Assembly (NCBI GenBank): GCA_947652605.1
Contig: OX393577.1
Coordinates: 59,916,108 to 59,980,107 of the forward strand
DNA length: 64,000 nt
Direction: 5' to 3'
Source of the DNA: Elmis aenea
Taxonomy: Eukaryota; Arthropoda; Insecta; Coleoptera; Elmidae
Position numbers and translations under genes: made by a program. Under the pieces are notes generated by a model that made no database searches, was not told the origin of the DNA, and was given only the letters and a program-made list of their open reading frames with translations. This document shows positions 44,818 to 55,235 of this stretch, one piece after another (within the stretch, counting starts at the first letter, position 1; every line of letters starts with the position of its first letter).

Positions 44818-45431
44818 CAGGGTGTGTAAAAATTGGCGGAAGCGCTACACGGGGCGATGTTTTTCGTAGAATTCTAAGTCGAAAATCTTAATACGAAAAT
44901 GTTGTACCATGCTTTCTATGGCCTTAGGAACCATTTAAAGAAAAAAAAAATTGGCAACATTGCATACATTGAGTTGCGTTTGGTCATTTTTTTTATTAGC
45001 AATTTTTACTTAGCTATTTATAATATTTGTTCGATCTGAAAGCCTTCAGTTCGTAAACATAGCTGCAAACTTTTGGGTATCGTAAAACACAAACTAGAAA
45101 TAATTACGAGAAAAACAGAGATGACAATGTTGCCATATGTATTATTTTCATTCAAATCAGTGATTTACATATTTTCAACACCAATTTTTGAAAGGAAGAA
45201 CACAATCTCTAGCAAAAAATACTATTCGAAATTTATTTTTATTCCAAATTGCAGCTTTTTCATTTGCAAGTATTAAATAATGACGCTTAGTAAAGGACTA
45301 AATGTCAAAACTTTAAGGACCTCTTGCAGACAGCAAGCATGGTACAACATTTTCGTATTAAGATTTTCGACTTAGAATTTTACGAAGAACATCGCCACGT
45401 GTAGCGCTTTCGCCAATTTTTACACACCCTG
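44818..45431. mobile_element. Palindromic TA-flanked element (H)
   Basis: Termini CAGGGTGTGTAAAAATTGGC / complement are flanked by TA (44816-44817 and 45432-45433), unit 614 bp. GTAGAATTCTAAGTCGAAAA and AATACGAAAATGTTGTACCA on the left are matched on the right near 45345-45392. Pairing weakens towards the centre. No coding remnant was recognised in the loop. Confidence 0.82.
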
Positions 45432-45433
45432 TA

Positions 45434-46255
45434 TAGTCTTTTTTAAAATACTACTCTATATTAAGTATTAAATAACATTATTTATATACGTTTGGAAATA
45501 TGTAGTGTTAAAATATTTGATTTAAAAAAAGTCAAATATAAATTGTAAAATGCTTTTAAAAAAACAAGGAAATTGAAGCAAACTATTGATTTGGGGGCAT
45601 AAAGTTAACTTACAAATTTTATTTATAACCATAAACAAATTCTTTTCTAATAATACTCTCCAAGTCTTATGATAACAAACGTTACACATGTTATACGCTG
45701 TAGATAAGTAAAGAAAAAATTACATATCTTGATTATAAGATTAATAGCTTTATGAAGTATATCTAGCGTAATTTTAAGACTATCGGCTTTTCATCGGTGG
45801 ATTTCATGTCTATTTAAAAATAGTTCTAAATAGTCTTAATTTACGTTAAATATAATTGCACATTTAAAAACACTCAAAGCTGTAGAGTGTAGACTATAAA
45901 TATTATATTTTAAAACAGACAATTTAAAATGATGTAGTTTTGTTAAATTATTTTATTGTCAATAACCGTTTGCGAAGAGCAATAGTTATTTACGCAACAA
46001 GACCGGAAAGTGGTACTTTACTGGACGAGTGGGCAGTTTTTGGACGATCCGTAAGCGAGTCCTGGTAGCATAAGAGTCCAGTAAAGACACTTTACGTGTA
46101 TGTTAAGTACAATAGTTTTTCTGCGTCCGCCATTCACACCAAAATCACTATCGTCACCAACCATAATTAAACACTAACTTAACAAACTACAAGTGAAAAC
46201 TCGCTTGGTGGAATAACGATGCTTGTTTCACAGCGCAAATCAACAAAATAACTCA
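45434..46255. other. Mostly featureless
   Basis: GACCGGAAAGTGGTACTTTA at about 46001 and AGTCCAGTAAAG at 46075 resemble, in inverted form, the CTTTCCGGCCTAGG and AGTAAAG parts of the tandem copies at 46260-46352. A small TIR element may span 46000-46355, but its ends are not certain. Confidence 0.35.
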
Positions 46256-46257
46256 TC

Positions 46258-46352
46258 ACCATGGCAACCAGCTACTTTCCGGCCTAGGACGATAAAGAGT
46301 TGTTATTACCATGGCATCCAGTTACTTTCTGGCCTAGGCCAGTAAAGATGTA
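46258..46352. repeat. Two-copy tandem repeat, about 51 bp
   Basis: ACCATGGCAACCAGCTACTT plus TCCGGCCTAGGACGATAAAG at 46258 is followed by ACCATGGCATCCAGTTACTT plus TCTGGCCTAGGCCAGTAAAG at 46309. The copies differ at several positions and are therefore not very recent. Confidence 0.75.
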
Positions 46353-46379
46353 TTTTTCAGCCTAAAAATTGATCGGAAA

Positions 46380-46811
46380 CAGTGGCGTACGCAGAAAAAT
46401 ACTTCAGGGGGGATATTGTTTTAATTTGCAAAAATAATACTGACTAATTTCAAACGGGGCACGGTAATGGTAAAATTAGAAAATGTCCTAGGGGGCTAGA
46501 CACAAATAGTGAGCTGTAAGGAAGAGGTGCAGGGGGTAACTGTGCCATAGGCATTTTTTTTTAAATTTTCAAGGTCATACGTATCCAAAAATAACATTTA
46601 TAAGTAAAATATATAAACATAACATATTTAATATGTATTTTATATGTTTGGAAATGCGATAATTATAATTTTAGTTCTTTTAAAATTTTCGGGGGGGTTT
46701 TATAGGGGGATATTATTCCGCATTTAATTTTAGTGGCTCATGTGTGGGAACTGGGATATTACGCGGGCGTGTTTTAATTAGGGGGAATTCTCCCCCTTGC
46801 GTACGTTACTG
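46380..46811. mobile_element. hAT MITE (Ac-type duplication)
   Basis: Ends CAGTGGCGTACGCAG on the left and TTGCGTACGTTACTG on the right, with runs of G or C just inside (TTCAGGGGGG, TCTCCCCCTT). ATCGGAAA lies directly outside both ends (46372-46379 and 46812-46819), a perfect 8-bp duplication with the T-2/A-7 pattern. Length 432 bp. The interior has further GGGGG runs and no transposase. Confidence 0.9.
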
Positions 46812-46819
46812 ATCGGAAA

Positions 46820-47923
46820 CCACTGATTTTCTGGACGGACACAGAAAAAAATTATTCCTTGTAAACACTTTATTAAAATTTAAATCAAAACTAATTTTTA
46901 TGCCACTTTTGTCTTCTTGATACCGTTCAAAAATTTAGTAAATCTTCTTAAGGTTTTCTTTAAAACCTCAGGAGAAAACCTATACATTTTTGAAAAATTC
47001 TAGGTGATATAGGCGTCCTTTATTCAAAATACTATTGTTTCTTTTTGTTGTTATACGTCGGGCTTGTTATTTTAGTATTGTAATTATGCAGTTCCTATTA
47101 AGTGTCCATTTTTTATCATTTTAATAGGTTTTTGTTGCGGTTACTGAACAATTTGGTCTAATTGCAAAATAATTCCACCGTTTCCGGAAGAAAAAAAACG
47201 TGTTGCTCTTAGTTATTAATAAACACGTAGCAATAATATGTCACTAGGGTCCTCCGAGGATGAGATAAAAAAACGTGACGTGCCGTCTTGCCGCTGCTCT
47301 TACGTACCGTATTTATCAGTGTTAAAATATCCCAGACGATCGATAGTCGTTTCACACACACACTACGAAATAAATTTAAGGAAAAACCAAACCTGGGCCA
47401 ACATAATTACAGAAATTACGGGAAAATGAATCAAATTCTGGCTAAAATTACCAAATAACGCGCAAGGGTTACGCTATAGGTCAACAACGCAAAGGGTAGC
47501 TGAAACGACCCTCTACCCCGGCTATGTTCGTGAAATATTCACGTCGTGAATGAGCGTTTAAAACTATTACACACAAACTATGCGATTTTACTTAATATCC
47601 CCCAACACTAATAATTAAACTCTCCAGTTTAATTGTTTTGCGTTTAATCCACTGCACGTATCCGGTAAAACAAATATAAAATGGAATTCGTTTTATGTAA
47701 CGAGTTTTAACTAGATTGTCATGTATTTAAACATCCTAACGCAACTATTTTTATTGTTTTAATTGTATTCTCTTCGTTTTATTAGTTTTGAATGCCTTTA
47801 ATAGAATCACTGCGTTTGTATTCATCGTATTTCCATTTATTATAGAGATAAAAAGATGGCTAAGTAAGCACAAAAAGTGTTTTAAGGTGTTAAGTGACAA
47901 TCTAAACTAAACTGAAGATATGT
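46820..47923. other. No feature seen
   Basis: The frame 47238-47429 begins at an ATG and is less AT-biased but matches nothing I know. The patch 47440-47560 (CGCAAGGGTTACGCTATAGG, CGACCCTCTACCCCGGCTAT) is balanced in composition and unplaced. Confidence 0.35.
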
Positions 47924-47924
47924 A

Positions 47925-48418
47925 CAGGGTGTTCCAAATTCGATGGGATTACATGGGTATCTCGCTTAATATTCAAGATAGAGAAACGGTTCAATTACCA
48001 AAACCGTGCAGTTTTTTGAGACAGTCAGAACCGTTTTAAAAAATATTCTCTCATTTACCGTTTTTGAGTTATTAAAAAAAATTTTTTTTTTGTCATATTA
48101 ATAATGTGTCATATCTCCGTTATTGTAGTAAATATCGAAGAAATTAAAAAGAATAATTTTTAGATATTTTTATGTAGAATGTAATGGTACCTACCTACAA
48201 ATTAAAAAAATGTCACGTTTGCCGTTAAAAAGTTATGACACAAACTTATCTTTTTATAAATGAAAACTATAGTTAGCCATGACCTTTTTAATTTTTTTTT
48301 TCTTATTCCAAATATATAAGAGTTGATGTAGTTATATTTAATAATACGCAAATCACGAAGATTTATTAGTTTTTTTTTTGTAAAGAAAAACACAGCAGGC
48401 TGTGAAAATGAAAAACGA
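47925..48418. mobile_element. Foldback arm next to Penelope-like copy
   Basis: Starts CAGGGTGTTCCAAATTCGAT after TA, followed by the same interior as 4000-4290 (AAGATAGAGAAACGGTT, GAACCGTTTTAAAAAATATT, GTGTCATATCTC). It runs into Penelope-like sequence at about 48419; no right arm was found. Confidence 0.6.
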
Positions 48419-49054
48419 ACAAATTGTAAAATCTTTAAAAGCGGAGTGACTAACAAAATATCAAAGCTTCTACAAAAACATAAAATCAAAACCGTTTTTA
48501 ACGCTCCTTTGAAGCTCTCGAATAAATTAAGAAGAACACACGACACAGGACTACACCACGCGGGAATATATAGCATACCTTGCTCCTGTGGAAAAGTATA
48601 CATAGGACAGACTGGCAGGAGTATACAAACGCGTCTCAAAGAACACGAAGGACAAACAACAAGAAAACAAGTCGATAAATCAGCGGTAGCAGAACACGCC
48701 CAAGGTACAGGACACAACATCCTCTTCAGAGAAACAAAACTACTGGCCCGCGCAAACCATTTCTGGACAAGATTATATCGAGAATCATTGGAAATCATCA
48801 AGAACCCAAACAACTACAACAGAGACACAGGCATACAACTCCCAACCATCTGGAAACCAGTCATCACAAAATCACTGAGGCAGAACAAACCCATCAAGCG
48901 GAACGCCACGCCTCCACAAGCTGGATATATAAACCCAGCAACATCCCTCACAAATTAGTCGTTTTGAAAAAGACCAAGACACAATGGTCGAAACGTCAAC
49001 TACTTCTAAATATAGAAGACGCGGTTCCAAACCCGGAAACCAAGATTGTATTAT
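48419..49054 (+). mobile_element. Penelope-like element, 5'-truncated copy
   Basis: The most intact Penelope-like copy in the window: GIY-YIG coding region, then a 3' tail containing GACCAAGACACAATGGTCGA then AACGTC and the terminal GATTGTATTAT at 49054. The reverse transcriptase is absent because of 5' truncation. The tail's GACC...GGTCGAAACGTC arrangement recalls the hammerhead ribozymes known from Penelope-like elements, although the expected CTGANGA core is replaced by TTGAAAA. Confidence 0.82.
48443..48958 (+). pseudogene. GIY-YIG endonuclease domain, Penelope-like
   Basis: The frame (counted from the GTG at 48446) has GIY at residues 40-42, IPCSC at 44-48, YIG at 52-54 and a following GRSIQTRLKEHEG helix with conserved Arg. 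It ends naturally at TAG 48956-48958 after NPATSLTN. This endonuclease nicks target DNA for Penelope-type retrotransposition. There is no ATG because the upstream reverse-transcriptase part is missing, so it is a fragment, not a gene. The domain itself has no stop or deletion. Confidence 0.82.
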
Positions 49055-50833
49055 AACTTAGCGTTGTTCCTTGCATTATTAAAAAATCCTCTTACAATGA
49101 TCTTCTTACAATAGTTACCCGTGAGGAGATAATTATAGTATGAAATTAGAAAAAATCAATTTGCATCTTCCCACAATTTTATTAGTGTTAATAGCTGGAA
49201 GTATTTTTACTGCAAAATGTGTGGCTACGATGTACTTTGAGCAACACTTAATTAAAAAATGTTTAATATCTTAAAGTCTGTGGTTTTAATTTATCTCTTA
49301 TTAACCATTGTTTTTCTGTCGGCTTGAGGAGTTTACTTTTAATTATGTGCAAAATTGACATAAGAGAATGTGATGTTGCAAAATGTATACTTCTTAAAAA
49401 TATTTTGTGGGGGATTACCAAACCTCGACCAACATTTTTATGATAAGTTGTTCGGCTTATATGCAAGCAATAATGCTAGATTTAAATCGTCCGTCAATTA
49501 AATCATACCCTGTATATCACAATAAAGCTTTTAAGAATTGAAGGGTTTGCTGCAAAAAGGGGTTAGCTCCAAATTTTGTGCGTTTTGAGTTAGACATCCT
49601 ATCTTGTGCAAATAAAAGAACTCTTTCGATTGGTGCAAGAACGAGGTAGCTCCTAGCGCTCATTTCAGAGTTATTTCACATATTATGGATTTGGCTATCT
49701 TGTTCGTTTGGGTCAAGAAAGATGCAGCTCCTGGAGCTGCCTCCTTATTGCGACAAATGGCTGAGGTGGTTTGTTGACATAAAGGTTATAGTTAACAGAT
49801 TTTGTTGTTACACCAGTAGTAGTACGTTATTTTGACAAAAGTTTTGTACTTTTTGAACTAAGACGTCGTTTTTTAATACTTTTTTTTTAAAGGTAAAAAG
49901 AGAGAGGCTGTGAGCTAAAAAAACAACTTGCACAAAAACACGGGTAGAGGTGAAGTAAACCATTTTTTATGCATTCCGTAATTTGAGCTCAGTAGAACAT
50001 TCGCAATTAGTGACTTTTAAGCTAATTGACTTCGGTTTTGTCGCTTCTTGATTTATCGACTCCTTCGTAAAACCTCTTGAGTAATTTAGAAACTCAATTA
50101 TTCATAAAAACAAGCTCCTATTTAGGAAATTAAGATGCAAATTTGGCCGTTAATGTCGTGGGACTGTTTACTTAACTTAGTGCTTGTGAGTTAAATCTAT
50201 TTAGTTTTGGTTTTAAATTCATGTATCTAACAATAAGTGAAACGTACAGCACAGGGTTTTACCCTGTTGTATTATTAACTGTAGAATTTTAAATCCTGTT
50301 GTTGAGAAGATCCAACCGTATTTTGTGTGCAAATGTGATCGTTCATCTTATATATCTTTTCGCATTTTTCATGATTCATGCTAAAAGTTCTACGGCTGCA
50401 TAAAAATAAAAACACAGGTCTAGGTTTTGATTATCATCTCAACGTAAACATCTTTGTCGGTGTACAATTCTGAAGTTGTCCTAAAAGGGACAATCATATG
50501 ATAATTTAATAGATATTTAATGTTAAAAAAGTATTTATATATTGATTCTATCATTTAGCTGTAGTCCTTTAAACATTATTTTAAATTAATGTTTATTTTA
50601 AAATAAAATATGTAACGGTACTTTAACACAAAAACTGTTGCAATATAATTTGCTGTTTTCACTTATTCGTAATAGAATTCAAAACAATTCATAAAGTTTT
50701 AATATTACGTTTTTCAAAGTTGCTTCTGCCTTGACGAAGGCAACAAATTGCGCATAGTCAAAAGTAATCTTTCTGGTTTATGAATTAAATCACTACTCAG
50801 ATTAAAGGATTTCCAAATTTTTTTATCCATTGT
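49055..50833. other. Little recognisable
   Basis: A foldback right end AATCATACCCTG, then TA, lies at 49501-49514 without a partner. A less AT-rich patch at 49560-49760 (GAACGAGGTAGCTCCTAGCG, TGCAGCTCCTGGAGCTGCCT, the latter a near-perfect short palindrome) is unplaced. No gene. Confidence 0.35.
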
Positions 50834-50932
50834 TAATCAAACATATTTAACGCAAATTGATTTTTTTTTAGTGAAAGAGTAAGCGCTGAGCCATACACAA
50901 GGTGTTGGCTATAAAGTGAAAAACATAGGTAT
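50834..50932. repeat. 99-bp direct repeat, left copy
   Basis: TAATCAAACATATTTAACGC... to ...CATAGGTAT. It matches 52341-52439 at 97 of 99 positions and brackets the RTE-like insertion exactly, so it is read as the target-site duplication. It contains a degenerate CAAGGTGTTGG foldback terminus. Confidence 0.9.
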
Positions 50933-52340
50933 GAAAGGAAGAAATGCCAAAAGAATGGGGACAAGCAATATTATGCCCAGTGTATAAAAAAGGGGATGCA
51001 AGTGTTTGCCACAACTACAGAGGTATTTCCCTGTTAAACGCCGCATATAAAATTATAGCAACTTATATAAAAAATAAATTAGTAGAAGAAACAGAAAACG
51101 AAATAGGGGAGTACCAATGTGGCTTTAGGAAGGGAAGAAGCACCACGGATCACATTTTCACCCTAAGAGAGATTCAAGCAGAAAGCTATCAACACGAGAA
51201 ACAGACATTTGTTTTGTTTGTCGACTTCAGACAAGCATACGATAACGTTCAAAGAGAAGCATTGTACAAAGCAGTAGAAGAAATGGGAGTAAGTGGTAAA
51301 CTTACAAGAATGATAAAAGTAACGTTAAGAGGAACAGAAAATCTGGTTAGAGTAGGCAGCAAAACATCAGAAGTTTTCGAGAGTAAGGAGGGGGTTAGAC
51401 AAGGGAACCCAATGTCGGCGAATCTGTTCAACATTGTGCTGGAAAAAGCAATAAGGGAAGCGAAGATCAACAGAAGTGGACTGGTATATAGAAGAAGGCA
51501 CCAATGTTTAGCATTTGCGGATGATCTTGTGCTAATTACTAGAAGTAAAGAGGAGTTGAGAACTATAACGAAAACACTGGAGGAAAAGGCGGGAAAGGTG
51601 GGATTATATATAAACGAGCAGAAGACAAAGTATATGGAATGGAAGGACAGTGAATTTAAAGGAGGAAACTACTTGAATGTAACAACAGAAAGTGGAAAAG
51701 AATACAAGTTTGAAGAGGTGGAAAAGTTCACGTACCTAGGGGCTGTATTCTCAAGAAACCCAAATATAGGCAATGAGATACAGGCAAGAATAATGGCTGG
51801 AAACCGATGTTTGGGAGCACTACACAGAGTTCTGAGAAATAAAAATATTTCTAGAAAAGCAAAGATCAAAATATACCACACTACTATAAGACCAATAGTG
51901 ACGTACGCGTGCGAAACATGGACGCTAAACAAAACAGAACAAACAAGACTAGAAGTGTGGGAAAGGAAGGTGCTAAGGAAAATATTTGGCGGAAAGAGAA
52001 TTGGAGATGGGTGGGTAAGAAGAACAAACGATGAATTAAAAGAACTATACAAAGAAACAAGTATCATTGGGGTTATAAAAGCACAAAGGCTAAGGTGGCT
52101 GGGACATACAGAAAGAATGGGGAGTACAAGAAGGCCGAAAATGGTAATGATAAACACGATAGGGGGGAGGAAGAGAAGGGGACGACCCAAAGCAAGATGG
52201 AGGACGGAAGTGGAGAGAGATTTAGAAGCGTTAAAAATTACTGGATGGAGAAGGAAGGCCAGCGATAGAGAAGGATGGAAGAAAGTTATCAAACAAGCCA
52301 TGGGCCAACTTGGCTCGCAGAGCTAAATTTTATTTATTTA
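50933..52340 (+). mobile_element. Young 5'-truncated RTE-like non-LTR retrotransposon
   Basis: The insertion lies exactly between two 99-bp direct repeats. It starts inside the reverse transcriptase, ends only 17 bp after the stop codon, and has a short TTTA-repeat tail (ATTTTATTTATTTA) instead of poly(A). A short 3' UTR with a simple-repeat tail is typical of RTE-clade elements. An open polymerase frame and 97/99 identity of the flanking repeats mean a recent event. Confidence 0.85.
50944..52326 (+). CDS. RTE-like reverse transcriptase (5'-truncated)
   Basis: 460 residues, uninterrupted. Fingers: HNYRGISLLNAAYKI (about 23-37) and QCGFRKGRSTTDHIF (58-72). Palm: motif A VDFRQAYD (93-100), motif B VRQGNPMS (151-158), motif C FADDLVL (191-197, catalytic Asp pair at 193-194). 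Thumb and C-terminus: FTYLGAVFS, RPIVTYACETWTLNK, LRWLGHTERM, RGRPKARW. The apurinic endonuclease and first polymerase blocks are absent because the copy is 5'-truncated; the ATG at 50944 is an internal Met. All polymerase catalytic residues are present, but promoter and endonuclease are lacking, so it should be dead on arrival. Confidence 0.93.
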   Translation: MPKEWGQAILCPVYKKGDASVCHNYRGISLLNAAYKIIATYIKNKLVEETENEIGEYQCGFRKGRSTTDHIFTLREIQAESYQHEKQTFVLFVDFRQAYDNVQREALYKAVEEMGVSGKLTRMIKVTLRGTENLVRVGSKTSEVFESKEGVRQGNPMSANLFNIVLEKAIREAKINRSGLVYRRRHQCLAFADDLVLITRSKEELRTITKTLEEKAGKVGLYINEQKTKYMEWKDSEFKGGNYLNVTTESGKEYKFEEVEKFTYLGAVFSRNPNIGNEIQARIMAGNRCLGALHRVLRNKNISRKAKIKIYHTTIRPIVTYACETWTLNKTEQTRLEVWERKVLRKIFGGKRIGDGWVRRTNDELKELYKETSIIGVIKAQRLRWLGHTERMGSTRRPKMVMINTIGGRKRRGRPKARWRTEVERDLEALKITGWRRKASDREGWKKVIKQAMGQLGSQS

Positions 52341-52439
52341 TAATCAAACATATTTAACGCAAATTGATTTTTTTTTAGTACAAGAGTAAGCGCTGAGCCA
52401 TACACAAGGTGTTGGCTATAAAGTGAAAAACATAGGTAT
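52341..52439. repeat. 99-bp direct repeat, right copy
   Basis: Same sequence as 50834-50932 except for two adjacent differences (GTGAAAG against GTACAAG). The unique continuation TTTTGAAAATCGTTTGAGAT follows, which appears to be the original downstream flank, i.e. the rest of the foldback arm into which the element inserted. Confidence 0.9.
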
Positions 52440-52806
52440 TTTGAAAATCGTTTGAGATAGAAGGATGGTTATATTAGCAAAGAAGTGTTTTTTTATGTGC
52501 CTACCAAGAATCTAAATTGAAAGTGTTTATATCGTGTCCAGTTTCTAATATCTTAAAAAAACGTAAAACTTAAATTTAAACCTTAAATAAATCTCTTATT
52601 ATGAACATCACTTCGCTGAAGTTTGGTATTTTTAGATTAGACAAAAGCTTTAATCGTCTGACGTGGTCAAAATTAAACTATTCTACTTCGTTTTTGAGAT
52701 ACGATAGTCAACGTTTTTATGCGCGCCATTTTACACTTTTATGTTATCAGTTGATGAGTTATATGATGACTACAATAATTGTAAAATTTACAAAATATGC
52801 ACATAC
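52440..52806. other. Continuation of a foldback arm, no gene
   Basis: Sequence downstream of the RTE target. TACACAAGGTGTTGGC at 52401 looks like a degenerate TACAGGGTGTTGG terminus, so about 52403-52800 is probably an arm. The open frames at 52601-52950 are low-complexity and unsupported. Confidence 0.4.
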
Positions 52807-52807
52807 A

Positions 52808-53845
52808 CAGGATGTTTTTTTTTTAAATACTGCGAAATAATTCGGAAGATGATTCCTTATCGAAAATTAAGGGTAGTCTTTTACTCGTATATAAAGTTTT
52901 TCCTTAGAGGTCTCCTTTCGGAGTTACACGCCCCTAAAGGGGAGCGGTAAATTTATGTTTTTATTTTATTTCTCAAATTTGAATAAATGTAGAAGAATGA
53001 TATTTAATAGATGTTTTATACTTATTGAAAGATTTCCCATAGTAATATTTTCAATCATCTCCCACCTTCACAGGGAGCTGAAAAATGCGACCCCTGTTGG
53101 TTTTTTATCAGAACTTTATGGTAGGTTAAAATTTTGCATTTAATTTTTTTTTAAACTTGATTTATTTTGAAACTTTTATTATTCCTTCGTTTTTCCTGAA
53201 AAACCTACCGGTTTTGAATAAAAAATAAAATAAGTAAACATGGTTACCATGGTTTGTTTATGATCCTATTGGGTAAAATTGACGGGTATAATTCATTTTG
53301 AAGTTTACTCGGCGACAACGCTAAAACGCCCGTCGATTCTACCCAATAGGATCATAAACAAACCATGGTAACCACCAAAATGAATCGTTTTATATTGGAA
53401 TATTTAATGGTTCATGATTACTTATTTTATTTTTTACTCAAAAACGGTAGGTTTTACGAGTAAAACTAAACAACAAAAAAGTTTCTAAACAAATCAAGTT
53501 TTCAACAAAAAAATAATAATTGCAAAATTGTAACCCACCAAAAAGTTTTCATTAAAAAAAAACAAAAGGCGTCGCACTTTTCAGCCCCCTGTGAAGGTAG
53601 AAGATGATTGAAAATATTACTATGGAAAACCTTTTAATAAGTATAAAACATCTACCAAAATATCATTCACCTAAATTAATCCAAATTTGAGAAATAAAAT
53701 AAAAACCTAATTTTACCGCTCCCTTTTAGGGAGTGTAACCCCGAAATGATACGTCTAAGGAAAACATTTTATATGAAAAACCGCCCTTAATTTTCGATAA
53801 GGAATCACCTCCCGAATTTTTTAGCAATATTTAAGAAATTTTTTG
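52808..53845. mobile_element. Foldback family I, full copy
   Basis: CAGGATGTTTTTTTTTTAAA at the left and AATATTTAAGAAATTTTTTG at the right, flanked by TA, unit 1038 bp. The arms pair through CTCCTTTCGGAG...GGGGAGCGG and CATAAACAAACCATGGTAAC up to a 50-60 bp loop around 53280-53335 holding CGACAACGCTAAAACGCCCG. The same family occurs at 5490 (one arm) and 55236 (with an insertion). Confidence 0.85.
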
Positions 53846-53849
53846 TATA

Positions 53850-54240
53850 CAGGGTGTTCTCATTTAAATCGTTTAATTGGGAGAAAATACTTTACTCATT
53901 AGTGAAGTAACTAAAAATACATTAAACATTATTGACTCAAATTTGAAAAAAGTCTTACAGTGAAAGCAGAAATAAAATATCTTAAATCGTTTCCGAGATG
54001 AAGCCCAAAGATATAACTTGTGGAACAGGTTGCATCAAAGAAATAAAATTTATTGTTGATAGTAAAATGAAATAATAAAATCTAAAAAAAACATTGAACA
54101 CATCGTAAAAATTTTCATTTCATTAAAAAAACATAAATGAAATAATATCATCAAACAATTAAATTGATTCAATCGTACAAGATTTCTCAGGAACTTTTAG
54201 GCCACCACACATGATTTACTGTGTTTATTTCTAACAATAA
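53850..54240. mobile_element. Solo foldback arm abutting family I copy
   Basis: CAGGGTGTTCTCATTTAAAT starts after TATA directly at the end of the previous element. Its inner boundary is uncertain; no right partner was seen. Confidence 0.5.
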
Positions 54241-55234
54241 ACGAGGTAATTGACCTTTTAATAATCCCTGTGACACCCGGTGTTATATTTTACCACGAAA
54301 ATAAAACAAAAAACCAATATAATTAAAAGCCAACGTTCGACTAAACGTTATTACAGTGAACTTAAAAATTGATTTGGACTTTTTTGTCGCTATAAATAAT
54401 CGGTTTTAGAGCAGATTTAAACCGCATGTATGTGCAAAAGCATTGTGAATCGATAGTAAATAATGCGTTCCACACCTTCTGCTGAACGCTTTTTATTCCC
54501 TTAAAAGCTCCATTCCGTCGATATCTACAAAAACCGAACTGTGGGTACCTTGTTTGTCAGGGAAACTTAAAAAGGCTGGAGATTACAAAGACAATTTATA
54601 TAAACGCTGTCTAAAACGCACTTTGTTTTAAAATACAGGAGCAATTTCTTTGTCTGGGGCTTAACAGCGCAGACGATTTGTTAAATCGTAACCGAAATGA
54701 GGTAGTTCTTGATTGTATTAATTAAATATAGTATCGCTGCTAACATGTGATAATGCAGTAGGACCGTCTCAATTAACCCTCGAATGCCCAAGATCGGGTC
54801 AGATATGGCCCGTAACCTGATAATTTCTGTATGAATCGTTTAATTCTTGTTAGATTGCCTTATGAATTTGTCCACTCTACTTTTTTAAGCATACTGGTAG
54901 TAAACAAAGGCGCATCCCTTTTTGATTTAAACTTTGGACACGTGATATGTACATGGCTCAGTCAACTTGTAAAATCCGTCGTTTTATCAAATGCTTAGTC
55001 GTTAGACTAAATGCGAGAATCTTGTCAAATGGATACGAAGTTAAACATATTTGACTATCTGCTTAATTATTCTAGTCATTAAGTTGAATGCGTCAGTACC
55101 AATAGACATTAGATAATACGAAAAGGTTTCAGTAAGTTTCAGTTTAAATGAAAACGTTTAACTAATCCGTGTCTTTATTTCTATCCAAAAATTAACTTAG
55201 TCTTTGACAACTGCAGAAACGAATTTTTAGATAT
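54241..55234. other. No feature seen
   Basis: AT-rich with a few balanced patches (54440-54560, 54770-54800 CGAATGCCCAAGATCGGGTC). No coding frame or paired termini. Confidence 0.35.
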
Positions 55235-55235
55235 A

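Noticed and set aside
48202..48813. 203-codon minus-strand ORF, and its counterpart at 28213-28620
   Set aside because: Both are antisense to the GIY-YIG coding region of Penelope-like copies, which matches known motifs on the other strand.
51669..52301. 210-codon ORF on the minus strand
   Set aside because: It is the antisense image of the intact reverse transcriptase frame.
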